From: Allosaccharopolyspora coralli
GTDB lineage: Bacteria > Actinomycetota > Actinomycetes > Mycobacteriales > Pseudonocardiaceae
Reading direction: 5' to 3'
DNA length: 64,000 bases
Assembly (NCBI RefSeq): GCF_009664835.1
Contig: NZ_CP045929.1
Span: 992,001 to 1,056,000 of the forward strand
Below, in pieces: positions 33,429 to 42,280 of this stretch. Position 1 is the first letter of the stretch; every line of letters begins with the position of its first letter. The notes below the pieces were generated by a model. It ran no database searches, was not told the origin of the DNA, and saw only the letters and a list, made by a program, of their open reading frames with translations. Position numbers and translations under genes: made by a program.

Positions 33429-34118
33429 GTGATCCGGCTCGAACACGTGTCCAAGACGTACAAGACGTCGACCCGACCCGCCCTCGAGGACTGCTCGGTG
33501 TCCGTCGACAAGGGCGAGTTCGTGTTCCTCATCGGCCCCTCGGGGTCGGGTAAGTCGACGTTCCTGCGACTGCTGTTGCGTGAGGACGTGCCCAGCCGGG
33601 GACGAGTGTTCGTCGCCGACTGGAACGTCGCCAAGCTCCCGCGGCGCCGCGTCCCGAGGCTGCGCCAGCGCATCGGCTGCGTCTTCCAGGACTTCCGCCT
33701 GCTGACGAACAAGACCGTCGCCGAGAACGTCGCCTTCGCCCTCGAGGTCATCGGCAAGCCCCGGCACACCATTCAGAAGGTCGTGCCCGAGGTGCTGCAG
33801 CTCGTCGGCCTCGACGGTAAGGCCGACCGCATGCCGCACGAACTCTCCGGTGGTGAACAGCAGCGCGTCGCCATCGCCCGTGCCTTCGTCAACCGGCCGC
33901 TGGTGCTGCTCTGCGACGAGCCGACGGGCAACCTCGACCCCGACACCAGTCAAGACATCATGCTGCTGCTGGAGCGCATCAACCGCACCGGCACCACCGT
34001 CGTCATGGCCACCCACGACCACTCGATCGTCGACTCGATGCGTCGCCGCGTCGTCGAACTCAGCCTCGGGCGGGTCATCCGCGACGACGCGCGCGGTGTC
34101 TACGGCGTCGGCCGCTGA
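33429..34118 (+). CDS. ftsE: Cell division ATP-binding protein FtsE
   Basis: 229 residues from GTG 33429. This is a complete ABC ATPase: Walker [10 protein letters not shown] (about 36-44), Q-loop QDFRLL, signature [12 protein letters not shown], Walker [14 protein letters not shown] and H-loop ATHDHSI. It forms a membrane complex with FtsX that activates peptidoglycan hydrolases at the septum. The ftsX gene follows 46 bases downstream. Confidence 0.96.
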   Translation: MIRLEHVSKTYKTSTRPALEDCSVSVDKGEFVFLIGPSGSGKSTFLRLLLREDVPSRGRVFVADWNVAKLPRRRVPRLRQRIGCVFQDFRLLTNKTVAENVAFALEVIGKPRHTIQKVVPEVLQLVGLDGKADRMPHELSGGEQQRVAIARAFVNRPLVLLCDEPTGNLDPDTSQDIMLLLERINRTGTTVVMATHDHSIVDSMRRRVVELSLGRVIRDDARGVYGVGR

Positions 34119-34164
34119 CGACCTCCCCCGATCCCCGAAACCCCGCCAGGAAAGCTGACACAAG

Positions 34165-35067
34165 ATGCGCGCGAGCTTCGTATTCAGCGAGGTCGTCAAC
34201 GGCCTTCGTCGCAACGTCACCATGACGATCGCGATGATCCTGACGACCGCCATCTCGCTGGGCCTGCTCGGTGGCGGTCTGCTGGTCGTCCGCATGATCG
34301 ACACGATGCAGGAGACCTACCAGGACCGGGTCGAGGTCGTCGTGTTCATGACCGACGACGTCAGCGCCAACGACCCCAACTGCGACCAGCAGCCCTGTTC
34401 CGACCTCAAGTCACAACTGGAGACCACCTCCGGTGTGCAGTCCGTGGAGTACGAGAACCGCCAGCAGGCGTTTGAGAACTTCAACAAGGTGTTCGAGTCG
34501 CAGCCCGAGCTGCGCGACGTCGCCCGCCTGGATGCCATGCCCGCCTCGTTGCGGATCAAGCTCGCCGACCCGGAGCGGTTCCCCGCGATCCAGGCGGAGT
34601 TCACGGGACAACCCGGTGTGGACAGCATCGTCGACCAGGCCGAATACCTGGACCGGCTCTTCGACGTCCTCAACGGTGTCCGAAACGCGACGTTCTCGAT
34701 CGCGCTCGTGCAGGCGATGGCGGCGCTGTTGCTGATCTCCAACACGATCCAGCTGTCCGCGTTCACGAGACGGACCGAAACGGGGATCATGCGGCTCGTC
34801 GGGGCGACCCGGTGGTACACGCAGCTGCCGTTCCTCTTGGAAGCCGTCGTCTCCGGACTCATCGGTGCGGCGCTCGCCATCGGTGGCCTGCTCGTCGCGA
34901 AGGCGACGTTCATCGACTCGATCATGGCACCCGTGTTCGGTACCGGGATCATCCCCGAGATCGGCTACTCGGACATCGCGTTCGTGGCACCGATCCTGGT
35001 GCTGGTGGCGACGGCGATCTCGGCGGTGACGGGATACGTGACCCTCCGCCTCTACGTCAGACTGTAG
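34165..35067 (+). CDS. ftsX: Cell division protein FtsX
   Basis: 300 residues with AGGAAAG before the ATG. Four membrane spans: one near the N-terminus (MTIAMILTTAISLGLLGGGLLVV) and three in the C-terminal half. A roughly 130-residue extracytoplasmic domain lies between spans 1 and 2 and has two cysteines (NCDQQPC) likely to form a disulfide, as in actinobacterial FtsX. The domain recruits cell-wall hydrolase activators such as RipC in mycobacteria. Partner of FtsE immediately upstream. Confidence 0.95.
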   Translation: MRASFVFSEVVNGLRRNVTMTIAMILTTAISLGLLGGGLLVVRMIDTMQETYQDRVEVVVFMTDDVSANDPNCDQQPCSDLKSQLETTSGVQSVEYENRQQAFENFNKVFESQPELRDVARLDAMPASLRIKLADPERFPAIQAEFTGQPGVDSIVDQAEYLDRLFDVLNGVRNATFSIALVQAMAALLLISNTIQLSAFTRRTETGIMRLVGATRWYTQLPFLLEAVVSGLIGAALAIGGLLVAKATFIDSIMAPVFGTGIIPEIGYSDIAFVAPILVLVATAISAVTGYVTLRLYVRL

Positions 35068-35074
35068 AACCGGT

Positions 35075-35121
35075 GCGAACGGCACTCTCGCCTCGTCACG
35101 TGGGGTGAAAGTGCCGTTCGC
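35075..35121. repeat. Repeat family C hairpin, copy 3
   Basis: GCGAACGGCACT / AGTGCCGTTCGC with CTCGCCTCGTC on the loop side, starting 7 bases after the ftsX stop. It separates ftsX from smpB and may end the ftsEX transcript. Confidence 0.85.
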
Positions 35122-35172
35122 CTCGTCGGCTGCGGGGGATATGCGCTGGCGTCAACGGTTAGGCTTTCGGAC

Positions 35173-35649
35173 ATGGTGAAGGAACGTGGGCGGAAAGTGA
35201 TCGCGCAGAACCGCAAGGCGCGACACAACTGGACGGTGCTCGACACCTACGAGGCCGGCCTGTCCCTCACCGGCACCGAGGTGAAAAGCCTCCGCCAGGG
35301 CAGGGCTTCCCTCGTGGACGGCTTCGCGACCGTCGACCACGGCGAGGTTTGGCTGCGCAACATCCACATCCCCGAGTACACCGAGGGCACCTGGACCAAC
35401 CACGAGCCGCGCCGCTCCCGCAAGCTCCTGATGCACAAGGGCGAAATTCTGCGCCTAGTCGGCAAGATCAAGGAGAGCGGCCTGAGTCTCGTGCCGCTGT
35501 CGCTTTACTTCTCCGACGGCAAGGCGAAGGTCGAACTCGCCCTCGCCAAAGGCAAGAAGGCGCACGACAAGCGCCGCGACCTCGCCGAGCGGGACTCGCA
35601 GCGCGAGATCGAGCGCGCGATCGGCCGGGCGCGCAAGGGGCATCGCTGA
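35173..35649 (+). CDS. smpB: SsrA-binding protein SmpB
   Basis: 158 residues. It binds tmRNA and delivers it to stalled ribosomes. Family motifs are present: [29 protein letters not shown]-type core (about 14-41), the LLMHKGEI and [23 protein letters not shown] region, and a basic C-terminal tail ([19 protein letters not shown]-like) that enters the ribosomal A site. Its RNA partner ssrA is encoded about 1.9 kb downstream. The next gene starts one base after its stop. Confidence 0.96.
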   Translation: MVKERGRKVIAQNRKARHNWTVLDTYEAGLSLTGTEVKSLRQGRASLVDGFATVDHGEVWLRNIHIPEYTEGTWTNHEPRRSRKLLMHKGEILRLVGKIKESGLSLVPLSLYFSDGKAKVELALAKGKKAHDKRRDLAERDSQREIERAIGRARKGHR

Positions 35650-35650
35650 C

Positions 35651-36553
35651 GTGACGTTGCCTGAGCCGCCCCGCGCCGATGCCGACGTGCCGCGATGGCT
35701 CGACCAGCTGGGGCTCGACCGGCTCGTCGACATCCACACGCATTTTCTGCCGGAGCGGATGCTGCACAAAGTGTGGGCGTACTTCGACCAGGCGGGCACT
35801 CATTACGGGAGACCGTGGCCGATTCAGTACCGCTCGGACGAACAGACGAGGCTGCGAGCGCTCTCCGATCTCGGCGTCGGGGTGTTCGCGCCACTGGTGT
35901 ATCCGCACAAGCCCGGTATGGCCGCGTGGCTCAACGAGTGGGCGGTGGACTTCGGTACCCGCACTCCCGGCGCGGTGCCGACCGCGACGTTGTATCCGGA
36001 GCCCGGGATCGTCGACTCCCTGTCGACCGCGCTCGATCACGGCGCCCGGTGCATCAAGGTCCACGTCCAGGTGGGTGCGTTCGATCCGCGCGATCCGCTG
36101 CTCGCCAAGGCGTGGGGACTGATTGCAGAGGCACAGGTCCCCGTGGTGATCCACTGCGGACACGGCCCGTTGCGTGGCGACTACACCGGGCTCGACGTGT
36201 TCGAGTCCGTGCTGCGTGAACACCCGGCACTCGTCACGGTTCTCGCGCACTCGGGGATGCCGGAGTACGGCGCGGCGCTGCAGCTCGTCGAGCGGTATCC
36301 GAATGTCTACCTCGACACGACGATGGTCGGCGTCGCGTTCACCGAGGACCTCATGCCGCTGCCGGAGGACTGGTCGGAACGGCTCGCCGACGTTCCGGAA
36401 CGGATCGTGTTGGGCAGCGATTTCCCCAACATTCCCTACGCCTACGCCGAACAGCTCGACGCGATCGCCGGATGGGCCGAGAACGAGCGGCTCGGAGTGC
36501 CGTTCTTGCGTCGCGTGCTGCACGACACTCCGGCGAGACTGCTGGCCGTGTAA
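35651..36553 (+). CDS. Amidohydrolase family protein (TIM-barrel metal hydrolase)
   Basis: 300 residues from GTG 35651, one base after the smpB stop. The amidohydrolase-2 metal pattern is visible: HxH in LVDIHTHFLPE (about 27-31), VIHCGHGP (middle His), VLAHSGMPEYG, and the terminal aspartate in VLGSDFPNIPYAY. Relatives include decarboxylases and lactonases that use a single metal. Substrate cannot be inferred. The tight spacing to smpB suggests shared transcription, without an obvious functional link. Confidence 0.85.
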   Translation: MTLPEPPRADADVPRWLDQLGLDRLVDIHTHFLPERMLHKVWAYFDQAGTHYGRPWPIQYRSDEQTRLRALSDLGVGVFAPLVYPHKPGMAAWLNEWAVDFGTRTPGAVPTATLYPEPGIVDSLSTALDHGARCIKVHVQVGAFDPRDPLLAKAWGLIAEAQVPVVIHCGHGPLRGDYTGLDVFESVLREHPALVTVLAHSGMPEYGAALQLVERYPNVYLDTTMVGVAFTEDLMPLPEDWSERLADVPERIVLGSDFPNIPYAYAEQLDAIAGWAENERLGVPFLRRVLHDTPARLLAV

Positions 36554-36622
36554 CACATATCACGCGCCGCGCTCCTGGCCAGTGGGAAACCGACTGGCCC
36601 CGGATCGCGGACGGCGAGCACG

Positions 36623-37486
36623 ATGCCGACCGTGCCTGCACTGCTCCTTGCCTTCACCGCCGCGCTCGGGTACGGACTCAGCGATTTCGTGGGCGGCCTC
36701 GCCTCGCGACGGACCCACGTGCTGCACGTCGTGCTCGTGTCGTATCCGGTGAGCGTGGTGCTGGTCGCGCTTGTGGCGCCGTTGGCCGGTGGCAACGCGA
36801 CTGCGGCGGCGATGGCGTGGGGCGCGGCGTCGGGCGTGGCCGGTGGTCTGGCCGTCCTGTGGTTCTACGCCGCGTTGGCAACCGGTCCGATGAGCGTGGT
36901 CTCCCCGGTGACGGCGGTGCTCACGTCGGCTCTGCCGATGCTGGGCGGGCTTGCGCTGGGGGAGCGGCCGGGGCCGTGGGCGCTGGTTGGTGCCGTGCTC
37001 GCCGTCGGTGCGGTCGTTTTGGTGAGCAAGGAGGAACGCAGCACCGTCGACGAGGGAGCCCCGGCGCGGTTCACCGCGAAGGTGATGTTGCTCACTGTCG
37101 GTTCGGGTGTCATGTTCGCGCTCTATTTCATGTTGCTGCACCGCATCGAGGCAGGTGCGGGCCTGTGGCCGGTGTTCGCTTCCCGCGTGGTGGCAAGCGT
37201 GACCGTTCTCGTGGCGGCGATCGCGTTCGGGCAGCTCCGGTTCGCCCGCGGTGTCCCCGCGACCTTGGCGCTCGCTGCAGGAGCCCTTGACGTGATCGCC
37301 AACATCACGATGCTCTACGCCCTGCAGATGGGCATGTTGTCACTGGTCAGCGTGATCGCATCGCTGTACCCGGCGGCCACGGTGCTGATGGCGCGGCTGG
37401 TGCTGGGTGAGCGCTCCGGCCGGGTGCAGCAGGTCGGTCTCGTGCTCGCAGCGGTCTCGGTTGCCCTGATCGCGGGAGCGTCGTGA
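36623..37486 (+). CDS. EamA/DMT-family transporter
   Basis: 287 residues with ten predicted membrane spans in two EamA repeats (about 5-140 and 150-285). Each ends with the characteristic short glycine-rich helix pair (MLGGLALGERPGPWALVGAVL and LMARLVLGERSGRVQQVGLVL). Members export or import small metabolites, and the substrate is not predictable. A hairpin (GGCCAGT / ACTGGCC, 36578-36600) precedes the start. ssrA lies 85 bases downstream. Confidence 0.88.
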   Translation: MPTVPALLLAFTAALGYGLSDFVGGLASRRTHVLHVVLVSYPVSVVLVALVAPLAGGNATAAAMAWGAASGVAGGLAVLWFYAALATGPMSVVSPVTAVLTSALPMLGGLALGERPGPWALVGAVLAVGAVVLVSKEERSTVDEGAPARFTAKVMLLTVGSGVMFALYFMLLHRIEAGAGLWPVFASRVVASVTVLVAAIAFGQLRFARGVPATLALAAGALDVIANITMLYALQMGMLSLVSVIASLYPAATVLMARLVLGERSGRVQQVGLVLAAVSVALIAGAS

Positions 37487-37571
37487 CCCGGTAGGGAATA
37501 GTGGAATGATCGCCGGAGCGGAACACGTTATGCTGGTACGACCGAACGGGCCGAAGGACGGTCCGGGACAA

Positions 37572-37941
37572 GGGGGTGAACGGTTTCGACTCCGTACGTT
37601 GATCCAAGAGAAGCGTGCCGGTGGAGGCGGACGGCCACCGAAAGCGTCGACCGCAAAAAAATAAGCGCCGACAAGAGTCAGCGCGAGTTCGCCCTCGCTG
37701 CCTGAGCGAGGAGCGACTCTGTCGGACCGGGAGCGCCTCCGACCCGGAATCCGGCATCAGCTAGGAGGCTTCACCACCAGGTTCGGCCGCGGAACCGAGT
37801 GGGACATCCTACAGCGGCTGGGCCCGTCACATCGGCTTGTTCGCGTGACCGGTGGGGCCGAGTAGAGGCGTAGCGAACTGCGCACGGAGAAGTCTTGGTG
37901 AACCGACGGAGGACCCGGGTTCGATTCCCGGCACCTCCACA
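37572..37941 (+). ncRNA. ssrA: Transfer-messenger RNA (tmRNA)
   Basis: The 5' end GGGGGTGAACGGTTTCGACT and 3' end GGTTCGATTCCCGGCACCTCCA form the tRNA-like domain (acceptor GGGGGTG / CACCTCC). The tag frame at 37677-37715 encodes ADKSQREFALAA and a TGA stop; the terminal ALAA is the protease-recognition end. A candidate -10 (TATGCT) is at 37529-37534. The 3' CCA is not encoded. It works with SmpB, encoded upstream, to rescue stalled ribosomes. Confidence 0.95.
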
Positions 37942-37947
37942 CCGTTC

Positions 37948-37988
37948 GGGCCCTGGTCGGCGACGTTCCGCCGACCAGGGCCCTTTTT
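37948..37988 (+). terminator. Intrinsic terminator of ssrA
   Basis: GGGCCCTGGTCGGCG / CGCCGACCAGGGCCC, a perfect 15-bp stem with a 6-base loop, followed directly by TTTTT at 37984-37988. A textbook rho-independent terminator. Confidence 0.95.
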
Positions 37989-38031
37989 GCCTCAGCAGGC
38001 TGCCGACGGGCCCCCACCAGCGCACGTGGCT

Positions 38032-38075
38032 GCGTGAGCCTTTTTGGTGGTCAGGGCAACCAAAAAGGCTCACGC
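38032..38075. repeat. Repeat family D hairpin, copy 1
   Basis: GCGTGAGCCTTTTTGGT / ACCAAAAAGGCTCACGC around a short GGTCAGGGCA centre. The stem contains T5 on one strand and A5 on the other, so it could terminate transcription from both sides. The 24 bases before it (CCACCAGCGCACGTGGC) are also shared with copy 2 at 38391. Confidence 0.85.
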
Positions 38076-38095
38076 TGTTGTGCCGGTGGTGCGCC

Positions 38096-38395
38096 GTGGT
38101 GCGCACCGCGTTGCGGAACAACGCCACGGCCTACGGGTTCTCCATCTCGATCACGGCTTCCTACGGTTTGGCGAGCAGCGCCAACGGCGGCCCGAGCGCC
38201 GACGAGACGATCGCGTGCGCGGTGGGAGCCGGCGTGGCGTTCGTCCTCATCGGAGCGGTGTTCCTCACCGGGTTCCCGCAGGGCAGTCCGCGCGAAGGTG
38301 GACAGCTCGCGACCATCAGCGGCGGTATCGACCTGCTGGCCGTGCTCAATAACCTCGGCAGGCGTATGCCTCCACCAGCGCACGTGGCAGCGTGA
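38096..38395 (+). CDS. Small single-span membrane protein
   Basis: 99 residues from GTG 38096 (or GTG 38099). It begins VVRTALRNNATAYGFSISITASYG, has a likely membrane span ETIACAVGAGVAFVLIGAVF and ends in a cytoplasmic tail. Small proteins opening with TALRNNATAYGFS are common in actinobacteria, but the family has no known role. The last codons (PPAHVAA) and the stop are contributed by the family D repeat, so the original C-terminus may differ. Confidence 0.65.
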   Translation: MVRTALRNNATAYGFSISITASYGLASSANGGPSADETIACAVGAGVAFVLIGAVFLTGFPQGSPREGGQLATISGGIDLLAVLNNLGRRMPPPAHVAA

Positions 38396-38432
38396 GTCTT
38401 TTTGGTGGTCATAGCCACCAAAAAGGCTCACG
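38391..38432. repeat. Repeat family D hairpin, copy 2
   Basis: CGTGAGTCTTTTTGGTGG / CCACCAAAAAGGCTCACG (one G-T-type mismatch). The TGA inside CGTGAG is the stop codon of the small membrane protein gene. It lies between that gene and the stop of the convergent DUF5996 gene and may serve both. Confidence 0.85.
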
Positions 38433-38437
38433 CGGCT

Positions 38438-39361
38438 TTATCGGGGTGCGGCGCGCCGGTCGGGATGGTCTTCGAGGGCGTCGCGGTCCCAGCCGGCGGC
38501 CTCGGCGACGGCGTCGTAGGTGGTCTGGAAGAAGTCCAGCAGGGTGGCGTCCGGGGCGCTACTGGTGCGCACTGCTTCGTACGGCAACAGGAATTCGTTG
38601 ACGCCTGTGTCGTAGTAGGCGGACGTGGGCCGGACCGGATGCTCGCGGTACCCGTCCGGTTCGGGGTAGGCGTAGGCGTAGAAGGTGCCTTCGGCGCTGC
38701 CGCCGGGCCAGAAGCCGCAGCTGGCCAGCTCGTGCGAGTAGCCCTCGACCATGACCCAGTCGGCACAGTTCGGCACCCCGCCCGGGTGCGGCGGTGCCGT
38801 GTTGCCGGAGAACCGCGTGCAGGCCATGTCCAGCGCGCCCCAGAAGACATGCACCGGGCTCGACTTCGCGATGAAGCGCGCGCGGAACTCGTTCAGCACG
38901 CGGTCGGCGGCGAGCAGTTGTCCCCAGAAGCGCGTGACGTGGTCGGGATCGTACGAGGCGAGCTCGGTGTCGTCCGGGAACGGGACGGAACGTTCGACCT
39001 CGACGGGACTGGTCATGATCGACACGTCGAGATCCATGTCCGCGAGTGTGGCCATGACCTCCTGGTAGAAGGTGGCCACCGTCTTGGGTTCGAGCGCGAT
39101 GTCACGCTGTTCGCCGCTGCTGGAACGCATCCGCAGCCGGTGGTCGACGAAGTCGAACTCCATGTCGAAAAGTTGGTCGCCGTGCGGAATCGACGAGGTC
39201 GTGAGCCCGCGCGGTGTGACGTACAACGGGACTTGCCACCAGTGGTTGAGCATCGGCGCTTGCGCCATGCGGATCTTTCCGACGATCTGGGTCCACATGT
39301 GCAGCGTGTCGCGCGTATCGGCCCAATCGTCGACTCGCAGCGCCGGCCAGGATTCGGTCAT
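38438..39361 (-). CDS. DUF5996 family protein
   Basis: 307 residues from ATG 39361, preceded by GGAG. Family features are clear: WPALRVDDWADTRDTLHMWTQIVGKIRM near the N-terminus, HWWQVPLYVTPRGLTTS, HVFWGALDMACTRFSG, and the Gly/Tyr-rich EGYSHELASCGFWPG with FYAYAYPEPDGY. The family is soluble and widespread in soil bacteria, with no assigned activity; several invariant His, Trp and Tyr suggest an enzyme. It is monocistronic, bounded by family D hairpin copy 2. Confidence 0.88.
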   Translation of the reverse strand: MTESWPALRVDDWADTRDTLHMWTQIVGKIRMAQAPMLNHWWQVPLYVTPRGLTTSSIPHGDQLFDMEFDFVDHRLRMRSSSGEQRDIALEPKTVATFYQEVMATLADMDLDVSIMTSPVEVERSVPFPDDTELASYDPDHVTRFWGQLLAADRVLNEFRARFIAKSSPVHVFWGALDMACTRFSGNTAPPHPGGVPNCADWVMVEGYSHELASCGFWPGGSAEGTFYAYAYPEPDGYREHPVRPTSAYYDTGVNEFLLPYEAVRTSSAPDATLLDFFQTTYDAVAEAAGWDRDALEDHPDRRAAPR

Positions 39362-39535
39362 GAAGGCTCCTCGGTCCGAGTTCGCTTGTCACCGGGTTTT
39401 CATGATGTGCCCACGTGCGTCCGTCGGCATTGTGCGGCGGAGTCGCGCGTTCCGGCCGGAGATGGCTGTAGCGTGAGTCGTCGCAGGGCACGTGGAGTGC
39501 GCGGGTGGACGGAACGATCTGATCCGAGGTGGTCG

Positions 39536-39949
39536 GTGACCGGAACAGGATGGGTCGACGCGGTGATCGGCGTCGTCGGCGGGATCGTTCTGATGTGGTT
39601 CGTCCTGGTCGTGGCGCTGCTGATGTTGCGTCCTCAGCGAGAGAGCGTGCAGGAGGCGTTGCGTCTGCTGCCCGACCTGGTGCGGTTGCTGCGACGGTTG
39701 GCCGCCGACTCGGCGCTTCCTCGTGGCGTGCGGGTGCGGCTGGCGCTGCTGTTGGGGTACCTGGCGCTACCGGTCGACTTGATCCCCGACTTCGTGCCTG
39801 TGCTCGGGTGCGCCGACGATGCGATCGTCGTCGCCGTGGTGCTGCGATCCGTCGTGCGCCGAGCCGGCCTGGACGCGGTCCGTGCCCACTGGCCCGGAAC
39901 CGAGGACGGGTTCGCCGCGGTCTGTCGGATCACCGGACTTCCGCGGTGA
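39536..39949 (+). CDS. YkvA-family (DUF1232) membrane protein
   Basis: 137 residues from GTG 39536 (VTGTGWVDAVIGV). One N-terminal span (VIGVVGGIVLMWFVLVVALLML) is followed by a cytoplasmic helix and the DUF1232 core (LLGYLALPVDLIPDFVPVLGCADDAIVV) with its hallmark LPxDLIPDF. The function of YkvA proteins is not established. A family D hairpin lies between it and the next gene. Confidence 0.88.
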   Translation: MTGTGWVDAVIGVVGGIVLMWFVLVVALLMLRPQRESVQEALRLLPDLVRLLRRLAADSALPRGVRVRLALLLGYLALPVDLIPDFVPVLGCADDAIVVAVVLRSVVRRAGLDAVRAHWPGTEDGFAAVCRITGLPR

Positions 39950-39975
39950 TCGCGCCTGCGCCCGCGCTGTGGCAG

Positions 39976-40017
39976 CGTGAGCCTTTTTGGTGGCTATGAC
40001 CACCACAAAGGCTCACG
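39976..40017. repeat. Repeat family D hairpin, copy 3
   Basis: CGTGAGCCTTTTTGGTGG / CCACCACAAAGGCTCACG (one mismatch, C for A in the right arm). It separates the YkvA gene from the pterin-synthase-led operon. Confidence 0.85.
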
Positions 40018-40035
40018 CGGGTGGGAGGTTCGCCG

Positions 40036-40434
40036 ATGTTCAGTGTCACCGTCCGGGATCACGTGATGGTCGCCCACAGTTTTCACGGTGAGGTGTTCGG
40101 GCCGGCACAGCGGTTGCACGGCGCGACGTTCGTGGTGGATGCGACGTTCCGGCGCGCCGAGCTCGACGCGGACAACATCGTCGTCGACATCGGCAGGGCG
40201 ACGCAGGAACTCGGCGCGGTGCTCGCGGAGCTGAACTATCGCAACCTCGACGAGGTTCCCGAGTTCGCCGGCGTCAACACGTCGACGGAGTTCCTCGCCC
40301 GTGTCGTTGCCGACCGGCTCGCCGGTCGGGTGCACGCGGGTGCGCTCGGCGAAGCGGCGCGGGGGCTCGACGGAATCGTCGTGAGCCTGCACGAGTCGCA
40401 CGTGGCGTGGGCGAGTTACGAGCGCGCGGTGTGA
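40036..40434 (+). CDS. 6-pyruvoyl-tetrahydropterin synthase / QueD-like protein
   Basis: 132 residues, with GGGAGG before the ATG. The fold signature is present: [37 protein letters not shown] with several histidines where the zinc triad sits, [45 protein letters not shown] and a terminal [12 protein letters not shown]. The usual LHGH is LHGA here, so the third zinc ligand may be altered. Characterised members convert dihydroneopterin triphosphate. It is the first gene of a four-gene operon with overlapping ends, and no folate, queuosine or biopterin genes are nearby, so the product likely serves another pathway. Confidence 0.85.
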   Translation: MFSVTVRDHVMVAHSFHGEVFGPAQRLHGATFVVDATFRRAELDADNIVVDIGRATQELGAVLAELNYRNLDEVPEFAGVNTSTEFLARVVADRLAGRVHAGALGEAARGLDGIVVSLHESHVAWASYERAV

Positions 40435-41489
40435 CCACCTTCTTCGTGGTGCCGTCCACGGTCGACGATCCGACCGTCCCCAGTGGAGGGAATCGTTACG
40501 ACCGAGAACTGTTCGCGAGACTGCCGGACGCACGGAAAGTGCTCGTGCCTGGTTCGTGGCCGCACCCGAACGCGGATGCCCGCGACCGGTTGCGGCAGGA
40601 GCTTGCCCAGCTTCCGGACGCCGGGGTGGTGCTCGTGGACGGGCTGGTGGCGGGTTCGGTCCCGGAAGTCGTTGTGCCGCAGGCACAGCGGTTGCGGATC
40701 GTGGTACTCGTGCACCTGCCCCTCGCGGCGGAGACGGGTCTGACGCACGAGGTCGCGGTCGATCTCGACCGGCGGGAGCATCGGGTGCTGCACGCCGCCC
40801 GGGCGATCGTAGCCACGAGCGTCTGGTCGGCTGACGCGCTGGTCCGTCGTCATGGACTCGACGCCGAGCGCGTCCACGCTGTGCTGCCCGGCGTCGACAC
40901 CGCGCCGCTGGCGGAAGGAACCGACGGCGTGTCCCGGCTGCTGTGCGTGGCCTCGGTAACCCCGCGCAAAGGTCACGACGTGCTCGTGGACGCGCTCGCC
41001 GGAGTCGCAGACCGGACATGGAGATGTCGGTTCGTCGGTCCGTGGCGCGCACCGGATTTCCTCGCCGTAGTCCGGGAAAAGATCGCTCGGCACGGTCTCG
41101 ACCGGCGGGTGGAACTCGTCGGCGCCCAGTCGTCCGCCCGGCTCGCGGTCGAGTACGACGCAGCCGATCTCGTGGTCCTGCCGTCGCGATCCGAGACGTA
41201 CGGGATGGTGGTCACGGAGGCCCTCGCTCGCGCCGTTCCGGTCGTCGCGAGCACTGTGGACGGTGTTCCGGAAGCACTCGGCGTCACCCCGGACGGCGCG
41301 ATCCCGGGGCTACTCGTAGCCCCCGGTGACGCGGTGGCGTGGTCGGCAGCACTGAACAGCTGGTTCTCCGATCCCGCTCTGCGGGAACGTCTGCGCGGTG
41401 CCGCGCGGCGACGTCGTGCCATGCTGGAATCGTGGGACGCGACGTCGGGACGGCTAGCAGCTCTGCTCGACCGGATGCACGCACCGTGA
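40431..41489 (+). CDS. GT4-family glycosyltransferase
   Basis: 352 residues from GTG 40431, overlapping the previous stop (GTGA). It is a GT-B retaining glycosyltransferase. The acceptor-side N-terminus starts [25 protein letters not shown], and the C-terminal donor domain has [21 protein letters not shown], then [48 protein letters not shown], containing the E-x7-E motif. The donor is probably a nucleotide sugar. The acceptor is unknown; the upstream pterin-synthase homolog makes a pterin glycoside one possibility. Confidence 0.9.
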   Translation: MTTFFVVPSTVDDPTVPSGGNRYDRELFARLPDARKVLVPGSWPHPNADARDRLRQELAQLPDAGVVLVDGLVAGSVPEVVVPQAQRLRIVVLVHLPLAAETGLTHEVAVDLDRREHRVLHAARAIVATSVWSADALVRRHGLDAERVHAVLPGVDTAPLAEGTDGVSRLLCVASVTPRKGHDVLVDALAGVADRTWRCRFVGPWRAPDFLAVVREKIARHGLDRRVELVGAQSSARLAVEYDAADLVVLPSRSETYGMVVTEALARAVPVVASTVDGVPEALGVTPDGAIPGLLVAPGDAVAWSAALNSWFSDPALRERLRGAARRRRAMLESWDATSGRLAALLDRMHAP

Positions 41490-42280
41490 GTGCGTTCTCG
41501 GCCGAGTGGCTGTCGCTGCGGGAGGACGCGGACGCGGCGGCTCGAGCCGTAGAGCTCCTCGAACCGCTGCGGGAGCATCTCGGACGTGGGTCGATCGTCG
41601 TCCGCGACCTGGGATCCGGCACGGGTGGGATGGCGCGGTGGCTCGCCGGCAGGCTCTCCGGGCCACAGCACTGGATCCTGCACGACCACGACCCCGAGCT
41701 GCTCGCCGCCACGACCGTTCCGGACACCGCCGCCGACGGTGCGGCCGTGACAGTGGAGACCTCTCTTGTGGAGGTCTCCGACCTCGGAGACCTCCACGGC
41801 ACGTCCTTGCTGACCGCCTCCGCACTGCTGGACCTGCTCACGGCGAACGAGGTCGACGCTCTCGCCGAGTCCTGTGCCGACGCGCGGTGTCCGGCGTTGC
41901 TGTCTCTGAGCGTCGTCGGCAGGGTCGTGCTCGAACCGGTCGACCCGCTGGACGCCGAGGTCGCCGAGGCGTTCGACGCGCATCAGCGACGCCGCACGGA
42001 CAGCAGGCAGCTGCTCGGCCCGGATGCTGTCTCCGTCGCGACCGACTCCTTCGCGCGGGAGGGGCTGGAGGTGCGCACCGCACCCAGCGTCTGGCGGCTC
42101 GATCGCAGCGCGCAGAAGCTGACGGAGCAGTGGTTGCGCGGGTGGGTCGATGCTGCGAGTGAGCAGCGACCTGCCCTCGATCTCGACGCCTACCTGCGCC
42201 GACGACTCGACGACCTCGCCGCCGGAGCCCTGCGGGTCGAGGTGCACCACGCCGACCTGCTCGCCCTGCCGTCGCGGTGA
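41486..42280 (+). CDS. SAM-dependent methyltransferase (operon-coupled)
   Basis: 264 residues from GTG 41486, overlapping the glycosyltransferase stop (GTGA). The SAM motif is VVRDLGSGTGGMARWLAGRL (about 37-56), followed by WILHDHDPELL, and TSLLTASALLDLLTANEVDAL as the post-motif. It is a soluble class I enzyme. It probably modifies the product or carrier made by the first two genes of the operon. The next gene again begins inside its stop codon. Confidence 0.85.
   Translation: MSAFSAEWLSLREDADAAARAVELLEPLREHLGRGSIVVRDLGSGTGGMARWLAGRLSGPQHWILHDHDPELLAATTVPDTAADGAAVTVETSLVEVSDLGDLHGTSLLTASALLDLLTANEVDALAESCADARCPALLSLSVVGRVVLEPVDPLDAEVAEAFDAHQRRRTDSRQLLGPDAVSVATDSFAREGLEVRTAPSVWRLDRSAQKLTEQWLRGWVDAASEQRPALDLDAYLRRRLDDLAAGALRVEVHHADLLALPSR

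Noticed and set aside
37895-38037. Open frames running through the tmRNA 3' end
   Set aside because: The region is structural RNA and terminator; the following small membrane protein has its own start at 38096.
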